Source of the DNA: Spirochaetaceae bacterium
GTDB lineage: Bacteria; Spirochaetota; Spirochaetia; Treponematales; Breznakiellaceae
Assembly: GCA_031279895.1 (NCBI GenBank)
Contig: JAITHR010000200.1
Span: forward strand, 1-5,400
Direction: 5' to 3'
DNA length: 5,400 nt
Shown piece after piece: positions 1 to 5,071 of this stretch. Position numbers and translations under genes: made by a program. Position 1 is the first letter of the stretch. The number at the start of each line of letters is the position of its first letter. The notes beneath the pieces are model-generated. The model did not search any database and had not been told where the DNA came from. It saw nothing but the letters and a program-made list of their open reading frames with translations.

Positions 1-1903
1 ACTCCGCCTCGTCCCCGCCCGCGGCGGCGCCTCCACCCTCCCGCACCCGTATCCTGAACCCTTTGGCCTCGTCGGAGTAGACGGTAGGCGGGGTAAAGCC
101 CGACGCGAACTCCCCCTCCTCGAACGGGAACACCGCAAGCCCCTTTTCGTCGGTGACGCCGGATCTGAGGGTGCGGAGCGTGTCGGCGGTTCCCTCCGCG
201 AGATCCACCAGGGCGTGCGGCACGGCCTCGCCTGTGGAAAGGCGCGTTACCCACACGAGCGCCTTGTTCGAGGCGTAGCGGGTGGTAATCCCCAAGTCCG
301 TAACCTGGAGGGTAAGCCATTCGTCGCGGGTTACGGTTTTGCCGTCCTCCCAGGGCGAAGGGATAGTATACTCCCAGCGGAGCGCCACTGCCCCCTTCCC
401 TCCGGGGCCGAGAAAAGGGGCGAGGTCTTCCATAAAGAACTGCTTTTTGTTTCTGGGCATTGCCGCACTATCAAGAATAGCGAGTGACCGCTCCGGCCCC
501 TTCATATAGGGGCTTGGGACTGCCGCGATACCCCGTCGCAGGCTAAGGGGGTTCCGCGCTTCCCAGGGGTAACGTGCCGGAAAAGAGGCTTCCAGCATCT
601 TCGCCCGCCTGTCCTGGATATGCACATAGGCGTTGGCGCTTCCCACTGACACGCTGACGTCCAGATCTTTCCCCAGTGTTCTCCCCATAGAGTCCTTTAG
701 TCCCGCCTTAATCCGCACCTGATAGTCCTGTTCGTACTCAAGGGGCAGCTCGTTAAGCACCACCGTATCTCCGTAAACCTTCACGTTGTTTGCGCGAAGA
801 GGGGGGAGCCCGCTTACGGCAAAATACTGTTCCGCGTTCTTTTTTTCCACCTCGTAACTAAACGTAAGGATAATCGGGACCGAGTCCCCCTCAAGGGTGC
901 GGGGGCTTGCGTAGGATCTGGTCGTGGCGTTGTAGTGCTGAAATGGGATAAGCGTATGAAAGGAGTAGGTTATGTCCTTCGGTGTCCCCGTAGCTCCTGC
1001 GCGGGGCGCCGCGCCCTTGAGGAGCCGCACGTGCATAGTCGTATCAAGGGGCGGCGCTTTTTTGAGCGTAATCCGCACCGCCTGCTCCACCGCCGCGTCC
1101 CTGCCGTAGGTTTCCATGTCCCCTTTCTCTGGCCGCGAAAGGGTGAACTCCATACTCCCCGCTTCCCCTTCGGGGTTTACTTTGATAAAGGGGGCCATAC
1201 TCGCAAGGTCAACCGGATGGGAGAAGATGGCCGTAATGATCCGCCCGTCTTCTGGATGTACGTTCTGCGTACCTGTCCACCCGATTTCCTCGGACCCGAG
1301 GCGCCAGAGCCGGACACCGAGGGGTTCTGTGGTGAAGGTAAAGGAGGCGGGGCATTCCAGCTGTTTGCCGCCGAGAGAGGTTACGGTGCGGGAAACGGTT
1401 ACGGTATACGCCTGTTGGGGAAGAAGCGGGGTATCCGGCTCAAACGAAAGGAGTTTCGTGCCGTACCACCGGTACACGCCGGCCAGCGCCGGCTCGATAG
1501 CGAAGAGGCCGGCGTCTTCGCGAAGAGGCTTCCCCAGTCCGGCGAGGGGTATGGCCGGCTGGGAGAAAACCGCGTAGATCGCGGGGTTTTTGACCTCCGC
1601 GGGCAGTTCCCCCCGGGGCCCGTAATCGGTTACGGTGAAAGGCTCGTCGCTTTCCGTAACAGGCGCCGGCGTTTCGGCGGACGGCACCACGGCGTTATAG
1701 TACCGTATCCGGTAATCCGCCAGTTCCGCGTTGACAACCCCGCGGTACACGGCGGCGCCGGCAAACGACGTGTCGGTTTCCTGAAAGCGCGCCGCTTTCC
1801 CCCCGCATCCGGCAGCCGCCGCAAGGATAAGGATGCAGATACCCAACACCCTTCCGCCGCGGCCCTTCTTTCCCTTTTCTTCCCGGTTCCTACTGTTTAC
1901 CAT
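1..1903 (-). CDS. Bacterial alpha-2-macroglobulin family lipoprotein, N-terminal 634 residues (gene continues past the left edge)
   Basis: The frame read on the minus strand from the ATG at 1903-1901 has no stop codon down to position 2, giving 634 residues. Residues 1-33 look like a lipoprotein signal: a basic n-region (R/K to R18), a hydrophobic stretch 19-31 and Cys33 in an AAAAGC lipobox, which lacks the usual Leu at -3. Residues about 150-193 resemble a bacterial Ig-like module (LSFEPDTPLLPQQAYTVTV, then SFTFTTEP). Residues 531-592 hold the pattern typical of the MG3-like domain of bacterial alpha-2-macroglobulins (LQVTDLGIT, LVWVTRLSTGEAV, TDEKGLAVF). The family normally has 1,500-1,900 residues, so roughly two thirds, including any thioester CxEQ motif, lies outside. 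Known role of the family: membrane-anchored periplasmic protease trap, often next to pbpC. Start choice: the ATG supplies the charged n-region; a GGAG lies only 3 nt upstream, and the predicted promoter would start transcription almost at the ATG. Confidence 0.86.
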   Translation of the reverse strand, partial: MVNSRNREEKGKKGRGGRVLGICILILAAAAGCGGKAARFQETDTSFAGAAVYRGVVNAELADYRIRYYNAVVPSAETPAPVTESDEPFTVTDYGPRGELPAEVKNPAIYAVFSQPAIPLAGLGKPLREDAGLFAIEPALAGVYRWYGTKLLSFEPDTPLLPQQAYTVTVSRTVTSLGGKQLECPASFTFTTEPLGVRLWRLGSEEIGWTGTQNVHPEDGRIITAIFSHPVDLASMAPFIKVNPEGEAGSMEFTLSRPEKGDMETYGRDAAVEQAVRITLKKAPPLDTTMHVRLLKGAAPRAGATGTPKDITYSFHTLIPFQHYNATTRSYASPRTLEGDSVPIILTFSYEVEKKNAEQYFAVSGLPPLRANNVKVYGDTVVLNELPLEYEQDYQVRIKAGLKDSMGRTLGKDLDVSVSVGSANAYVHIQDRRAKMLEASFPARYPWEARNPLSLRRGIAAVPSPYMKGPERSLAILDSAAMPRNKKQFFMEDLAPFLGPGGKGAVALRWEYTIPSPWEDGKTVTRDEWLTLQVTDLGITTRYASNKALVWVTRLSTGEAVPHALVDLAEGTADTLRTLRSGVTDEKGLAVFPFEEGEFASGFTPPTVYSDEAKGFRIRVREGGGAAAGGDEAE

Positions 1904-1910
1904 AGGCTCC

Positions 1911-1939
1911 AGTATACCCGCAGCCTCCGCCTGTTTCAA
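1911..1939 (-). promoter_or_regulatory. Putative sigma70-type promoter of the alpha-2-macroglobulin gene
   Basis: On the minus strand TTGAAA (1939-1934) and TATACT (1916-1911) are separated by exactly 17 nt. The predicted start of transcription is about 7 nt beyond the -10 box, near 1904, directly before the ATG at 1903. The message would then be leaderless or nearly so. The -35 box and the spacer lie inside the interspersed hairpin repeat. Confidence 0.5.
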
Positions 1940-1962
1940 CCGCCGTCTCCGACGGCTTCAGT

Positions 1963-2046
1963 ATGGCCGCCTGTTGTTTCCGAATGGTGCAACACCGTGT
2001 CCGGCGAGCGGGCTGGTTGCTGCTTAGGCGCGGCTACGCTCCGCGC
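1963..2046 (+). repeat. 84-bp interspersed repeat, copy A
   Basis: This stretch matches 4948-5031 in the same orientation at 77 of 84 positions by eye, without gaps. It contains the small dyad GGTGCAACACC and a hairpin GCGCGG-N7-CCGCGC (2028-2046). The similarity fades but continues to about 2071. On the minus strand both copies read through in one frame as a peptide containing SVAAPKQQ and VLHHSE, which may only reflect shared ancestry. Confidence 0.85.
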
Positions 2047-2131
2047 CGTCTCCGACGGTTTTAAACGGCTTCCCGCATCGCGCCTCAAACAACGACGGTC
2101 CGCATACCGCGCCCTTACGCACTCTCCGCCG

Positions 2132-2176
2132 GCTTTGCCGCGCTTCACAAGACGCTTCTGAAACCGTCGGAGACGG
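2132..2176 (+). repeat. Interspersed hairpin repeat R1
   Basis: The order is GCTTTGCCGC, a variable 9-nt stretch, GACGCTTCTGAAA, then the dyad CCGTCGGAGACGG (5-bp stem, GGA loop). The same order recurs at 2684-2727 and 2769-2815. This copy forms the right end of the 1918-2190 element. Confidence 0.75.
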
Positions 2177-2218
2177 GCCGGAGGCTGCGGTAAGTCTTTT
2201 ATTCATAGAGAGTTAGAG

Positions 2219-2495
2219 ACACGTCTCCCCGCTTTGGATACAGGGATTTCCGTCGTGGAAACACGTCCTGCCGTCACGGAAACACGTTCTTCCGTCACGG
2301 AAATACGTCCCGCCAAAACGGAAATCCCGCTTCCCAAGGCAAAACCCCCTCCCGCCAAGTCGCGGGCCTGCATCCGCAACACGGAGAGTCGTCCCCCCAA
2401 AGCGGAACCACGCCCCTCCGACACAAAGGGGCTCCCCTACAACATAAAGGGGCTCCCCTACAACACAAAGGGGCTCCCCTTTAACACAAAGGGGG
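2219..2495 (+). repeat. Degenerate 21-bp tandem array (about 13 units)
   Basis: The period is 21 bp throughout. The last units (from about 2420) are nearly identical to each other and carry the near-dyad AGGGGCTCCCCT; earlier units are diverged, with motifs such as ACGTCC and CGGAAA. A part unit closes the array at 2483-2495. No unit-plus-unique-spacer structure is present, so it is not a CRISPR. Units mostly differ at positions that are third codon positions of the plus frame read in 2234-2506. The array is related to the one at 5156-5400. Confidence 0.8.
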
Positions 2496-2506
2496 CGTGG
2501 TGCTGA
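2234..2506 (+). CDS. Possible heptapeptide-repeat protein, or remnant of one
   Basis: I do not recognise a family. The plus frame is free of stops from 2162 to the TGA at 2504-2506. It reads as heptads: TRLPALD, TRPAVTE, TRSSVTE, IRPAKTE and so on, ending in GLPYNTK and GLPFNTK, then GAWC. Consensus is x-[R/L]-P-x-x-T-[E/K]. Several positions stay constant in amino acid while the codon changes (T: acg/aca; E: gaa/gag; P: ccc/cct; R: cgt/cgc; K: aaa/aag), which favours translation now or in the past. Against this, there is no ATG, the only plausible starts are TTG 2234 or GTG 2255, no good ribosome binding site is visible, and 21-bp arrays tend to be open in several frames. The heptads before 2234 suggest that the true start has been lost. 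Confidence 0.33.
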   Translation: MDTGISVVETRPAVTETRSSVTEIRPAKTEIPLPKAKPPPAKSRACIRNTESRPPKAEPRPSDTKGLPYNIKGLPYNTKGLPFNTKGAWC

Positions 2507-2561
2507 AGCGGGGACGATTGTCCGCGGGGCAGGCGTGGTCATTTCCAAGGTAAATCTGAAT

Positions 2562-2645
2562 CATATCGGGACAGCCACGCCTGATTACAGGGCGGATTCG
2601 GGTGATTCCAAGACGGAGACGGTTGATTCCAGGGCGGGGGGTTCT
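2562..2645. repeat. Short third set of 21-bp units
   Basis: Units begin at 2562, 2583, 2604 and 2625, the last three with a GATTnCA core. On the minus strand the units resemble those of the 2219-2495 array (a CCGTC...GGAA skeleton) and read LESTVSV, LESPESA. It may be an inverted, worn branch of the same repeat. The rest of 2507-2683 holds no gene I can support. Confidence 0.5.
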
Positions 2646-2683
2646 GTCGTCAAAGTGCGCCCCGCCCTAAGCGGTTTGCGTCC

Positions 2684-2727
2684 GCTTTGCCGCGGTATCA
2701 GGACGCTTATGAAGCCGTCGGAGACGG
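2684..2727 (+). repeat. Interspersed hairpin repeat R2
   Basis: It has GCTTTGCCGC, then GACGCTTATGAAG and the dyad CCGTCGGAGACGG (2715-2727). It is the same unit as R1 and R3, with the CCGTC-type stem. Confidence 0.75.
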
Positions 2728-2768
2728 TTGTCGTGAAAGCGGGGCGTGTAGGTAAGCGGTCTGCGACT

Positions 2769-2815
2769 GCTTTGCCGCACTCCGCATGACGCTTTTGAAA
2801 CAGCCGGAGGCTGTT
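2769..2815 (+). repeat. Interspersed hairpin repeat R3, abutting the cbiM promoter
   Basis: It has GCTTTGCCGC, then GACGCTTTTGAAA and a different dyad, AACAGCCGGAGGCTGTT (2799-2815; 7-bp stem, GGA loop). The last two bases of the right arm are the first two bases of the TTGACA -35 box at 2814-2819. Confidence 0.75.
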
Positions 2816-2842
2816 GACAGGGGGGGAGGGGGTGTGTATAGT
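2814..2842 (+). promoter_or_regulatory. sigma70-type promoter of cbiM-cbiQ
   Basis: A consensus TTGACA (2814-2819) and TATAGT (2837-2842) are separated by the optimal 17 nt. The expected transcription start is about 2849. The spacer begins with seven G, one A and five G (2820-2832), an unusual homopolymeric tract. Confidence 0.72.
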
Positions 2843-2848
2843 GGTAGC

Positions 2849-3000
2849 GGTGTGCTGGTTCGGCCATGAAGGGCGAGCCGGCGCCGCGAGACTATGGTAT
2901 TTCGCTCTTTTTAGTTGACGTGTTGGATTATCAAAGAAAGGCCATGAAGGTTTTACGGCTGTATGAAGCAGTCGGGGACCCTTCACGGCCTTTTTATTTT
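2849..3000 (+). promoter_or_regulatory. Structured 5' leader of cbiM, candidate transcription-attenuating riboswitch
   Basis: Between the predicted start of transcription and the terminator lie about 90 nt able to fold. CTGGTTCG (2855-2862) pairs with CGAGCCGG (2874-2881) in an 8-bp stem (with G-U pairs) enclosing an 11-nt loop. The sequence GGCCATGAAGG occurs at 2862-2872 and again at 2940-2950, and both copies can pair with CCTTCACGGCC at 2980-2990. The sequence CCGCGAGACTAT (2883-2894) and AGTCGGGGACC (2969-2979) faintly recall parts of the cobalamin riboswitch core, in the right order and before a gene often under that control. The GCCACTG and AGYCAGGAGACC signatures are not intact, so I do not assign a class. 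The ligand could equally be a metal ion. Confidence 0.45.
2937..3000 (+). terminator. Intrinsic terminator inside the cbiM leader
   Basis: AAAGGCCATGAAGG (2937-2950) pairs with CCTTCACGGCCTTT (2980-2993): 14 positions with one A-C mismatch and a 29-nt loop. The run TTTTTATTTT (2991-3000) follows. It ends 23 nt before the cbiM ATG, in the leader rather than after a gene, so it most likely attenuates cbiMQ. Confidence 0.72.
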
Positions 3001-3023
3001 CAGTATTTTTAGGAGGAAACGTT

Positions 3024-4034
3024 ATGCACATGGCTGACGCTTTGCTTTCCCCGCCGGTAGGCGGCGTGATGACCGCGGTGAGCGCCGCGGCCCTTGGATA
3101 CGCGGTAAAACAGATCGCGGGAGACAGACTGGACGAGAAGAAAATACCCATGATGGGCGTCATGGGCGCGCTCGTGTTCGCGGGGCAGATGATCAATTTC
3201 ACGATACCCGCCACGGGATCAAGCGGACACATCGGCGGGGGCATCCTGCTTGCCGCGCTTCTCGGCCCCTTCCCCGCGCTCCTCACCCTGGCGGCGGTGC
3301 TTCTTATCCAATGTCTGTTCTTCGCGGACGGCGGGCTTCTCGCATGGGGGTGCAATGTCTTTAACATGGGGGCGGTCTCGTGCCTCTTCGCCTACCCCCT
3401 CGTCTTCAAGCCCCTTATCAGGAACCGGACGGACAAAAAGCGCATTGCCGCAGCGTCGGTGGCGGCGGTGGTTGCGGGGCTCCAGATAGGCGCGTTCTGC
3501 GTGGTGCTGGAAACCCTCTTGTCCGGCATCACCGAACTCCCGTTCGGCGCGTTCCTGCTCCTTATGCAGCCCATCCACCTTGCCATAGGCGTTGTGGAAG
3601 GGATTGTTACCGCCGGCGTGCTGTGCTACGTCCATAGCCTGAGGCCGGAGATTATCGAGAGCGCCGCGGAAAGCGCCCCGATTCCGGTAAGCGTATCACT
3701 CAGGAAAGTCCTGCTCCCCCTGGGGGTTCTGGCGGTTATTACCGGCGGGCTGTTGTCCCTTTTCGCTTCGGCGTACCCGGACGGGCTCGAATGGTCCATG
3801 GAAGGGGTAGCCGGCACCGCGGAGCTTGAGCGGGAGGGGCCGGTGTACGAGGCCGCCGGCGCGGTGGTGGAAAGCACCGCTTTCATGCCGGACTACGGCT
3901 TTGCGGGCGACGAGGAAGGCTCCCCCCTGGGAACCGCCGTGGCGGGCATCGCGGGGAGCGCCATCACGCTGCTTATCGCAGGCGGCGCGGGCTTCGCGAT
4001 ACATCTGGCGCGGCGGAAACGCGCTGCCCCGTGA
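3024..4034 (+). CDS. cbiM: ECF transporter cobalt/nickel-binding S component CbiM (NikM) fused to a PDGLE (N-component) domain
   Basis: This 336-residue membrane protein is the substrate-specific part of a group-I ECF importer for Co(II) or Ni(II). It begins Met-His; in characterised NikM/CbiM the metal is held by the N-terminal amine, His2 and a His in a Gly-rich loop, here probably His69 in GSSGHIGGG. Further CbiM landmarks are ADGGLLAWGCNVFNMG (101-116) and PIHLAIGVVEGIVT (183-196). About six hydrophobic segments cover 12-205. Residues 228-251 form another membrane span, followed by PDGLEWS (252-258), an acidic, presumably extracytoplasmic stretch with MPDYGF (288-293), and a final span (302-325) with a basic tail. 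This is the PDGLE domain, equivalent to CbiN/NikN. The start is fixed by AGGAGG at 3011-3016, 7 nt upstream, and by the need for an exposed Met-His. It overlaps cbiQ by 4 nt. Cobalt versus nickel cannot be decided from sequence. Confidence 0.92.
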   Translation: MHMADALLSPPVGGVMTAVSAAALGYAVKQIAGDRLDEKKIPMMGVMGALVFAGQMINFTIPATGSSGHIGGGILLAALLGPFPALLTLAAVLLIQCLFFADGGLLAWGCNVFNMGAVSCLFAYPLVFKPLIRNRTDKKRIAAASVAAVVAGLQIGAFCVVLETLLSGITELPFGAFLLLMQPIHLAIGVVEGIVTAGVLCYVHSLRPEIIESAAESAPIPVSVSLRKVLLPLGVLAVITGGLLSLFASAYPDGLEWSMEGVAGTAELEREGPVYEAAGAVVESTAFMPDYGFAGDEEGSPLGTAVAGIAGSAITLLIAGGAGFAIHLARRKRAAP

Positions 4035-4792
4035 ACCTCTCCCGCGCCGCTTCGGAGATAGACCGGCTTGAGCGTCTCGCGTTGGGAAACTCGCCGGTTC
4101 ACCGGCTCCACCCCCGCGCCAAAATCATCGGGACCTTTGTCTTTATTCTGGCGGTCGTTTCGGTTCCCGCGGGCAGGGTGAGTGCGCTTATGCCGTTTTT
4201 CCTGTACCCCGCGGTGCTGATGCCCCTTTCGGACACGCCCCTCAAACCCCTGTTCCTGCGGCTTCTCGTCGCGCTCCCCTTTTCCCTCATGGGGGGGCTA
4301 AGCGCGCTCTTCCTGTTTCGGGAGCCGGTTTTCGCCCTGGGCGGGCTTACGATAACCGCGGGGACCCTCTCTTTCTGCTCGATTATGCTGAAAACCGTCC
4401 TTACCGTGCTGGCGGCTCTTATACTGATTGCCGCCACGCCGTTTGTGGAGATTGCCTCTCACCTGCGCGGGCTGGGGGTGCCTGCGGTTTTAAGCCTGCA
4501 ACTGGTTATGACCTACCGGTATATCGGGGTGCTTCTTGGGGAGGCGGCGTCGATGGTTACCGCGTACCGGCTTCGGGCGCCGGACCGGAAGGGGATAGTG
4601 ATGGGGGACATGGGGAGTTTTCTGGGGCAGCTCGTGCTGCGGAGTTTTGACCGGGCCGAGCGGGTGTACCAGGCTATGAAGTGCCGCGGGTTTCAGGGGG
4701 TCTATCAGGGCGCGGCGGACCGAAAGTTCGGGAGAGGGGATTACCTTTTCACCGCCGCGGTCCTCCTCCTCGCCGCCACCCGCTTTCTCTAA
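4031..4792 (+). CDS. cbiQ: ECF transporter T component CbiQ (transmembrane coupling protein)
   Basis: This 253-residue EcfT-family permease links the metal-binding protein to the ATPases. The N-terminal part has HRLHPRAK (24-31), the usual lead-in to the first membrane span. Hydrophobic segments follow at about 32-48, 51-67, 73-96, 101-115 and 117-138. The two coupling-helix motifs are present: HLRGLGVP (144-151) and AMKCRGFQG (215-223), which contact the ATPase grooves in this family. A last hydrophobic segment is at 238-252. The length is normal for CbiQ. The start is GTG at 4031, overlapping the cbiM stop (GTGA), so translation is probably coupled; only a weak GGCGGAA lies upstream. Seven G occur in a row at 4291-4297. 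The ATPase gene cbiO, usually next, is not found in the following 600 nt. Confidence 0.9.
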   Translation: MNLSRAASEIDRLERLALGNSPVHRLHPRAKIIGTFVFILAVVSVPAGRVSALMPFFLYPAVLMPLSDTPLKPLFLRLLVALPFSLMGGLSALFLFREPVFALGGLTITAGTLSFCSIMLKTVLTVLAALILIAATPFVEIASHLRGLGVPAVLSLQLVMTYRYIGVLLGEAASMVTAYRLRAPDRKGIVMGDMGSFLGQLVLRSFDRAERVYQAMKCRGFQGVYQGAADRKFGRGDYLFTAAVLLLAATRFL

Positions 4793-4811
4793 CCGCCGGC
4801 AGCGCCGGCGG
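4793..4811 (+). terminator. Perfect GC hairpin directly after the cbiQ stop
   Basis: CCGCCGGC and GCCGGCGG form an 8-bp perfect stem with an AGC loop, beginning one base after the TAA at 4790-4792. No run of T follows, so it is not a classical intrinsic terminator. It may protect the 3' end of the mRNA or belong to the repeat cluster that begins here. Confidence 0.4.
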
Positions 4812-4832
4812 CACAACAGCTTCCTGCAAAGC

Positions 4833-4925
4833 GCGGCAAAGCGGGCGGCGACAGACCAGTTGCCTCCGGCGCCGTCTCCGACGGCTTCAGCACTGTTGTT
4901 TCTTAATGGTGCAACACCTTGTCCG
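4833..4925 (-). repeat. Interspersed repeat fragments, with a partial duplication
   Basis: GCGGCAAAGC (4833-4842) is the inverse of the R-unit head. GCCGTCTCCGACGGC (4871-4885) is the same dyad as at 1942-1956. Positions 4905-4925 repeat exactly at 4968-4988, 63 bp downstream, so part of the 84-bp repeat is present twice. No gene is visible from 4793 to 5071. Confidence 0.7.
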
Positions 4926-4947
4926 CCGGCGGCGCCGGAGGCACAGC

Positions 4948-5056
4948 ATGGCCGCCTGTTGCCTCCGAATGGTGCAACACCTTGTCCGGTGAGCGGGCTG
5001 TCTGCTGCTTAGGCGCGGCTACGCTTCGCGCAGCCTCCGGCTGTTTCATAAGCGTC
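4948..5056 (+). repeat. 84-bp interspersed repeat, copy C, with an inverted R unit at its end
   Basis: Positions 4948-5031 match copy A (1963-2046) at 77 of 84 positions, with the hairpin at 5013-5031 preserved through a G-U pair. Positions 5031-5056 are the inverse of the R3 core (CAGCCTCCGGCTG, then TTTCATAAGCGTC), 25 of 26 identical to R3 read on the minus strand. Confidence 0.85.
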
Positions 5057-5071
5057 CCGCCACGCGCCTGC

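Larger units (their letters stand above)
1918..2190. repeat. 273-bp repeat element with perfect 12-bp terminal inverted repeats
   Basis: The left end CCGCAGCCTCCG (1918-1929) is the exact inverse of CGGAGGCTGCGG (2179-2190). Inside both ends, in inverted orientation, lies the dyad CCGTCTCCGACGG followed by a TTCAG-like tail (1943-1955 and 2164-2176). A third copy of the dyad sits at 2046-2058. The interior has no convincing gene; the open frames here are arginine-rich and agree with reading through hairpins. The layout is like a miniature, non-autonomous transposable element or a REP/BIME-type mosaic. I see no obvious target-site duplication. Confidence 0.5.

Noticed and set aside
935..2161. 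408-codon plus-strand open frame
   Set aside because: It is the exact antisense frame of the alpha-2-macroglobulin gene for most of its length and then runs into the repeat element. The product is arginine/proline-rich without domain features, as expected of a shadow in high-GC DNA.
1936..2206. Small minus-strand ORFs in the repeat element
   Set aside because: They read through hairpins and have no start signals. The similarity to the 4948-5056 peptide is explained by repeat ancestry.
2849..2990. Canonical cobalamin riboswitch
   Set aside because: Only fragments resemble the core. The GCCACTG box and the intact AGYCAGGAGACC box are missing, and the distance between the halves is short.
2585..3367. 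260-codon minus-strand open frame
   Set aside because: It runs antisense through the start of cbiM, the leader terminator and the promoter, with no recognisable motif.
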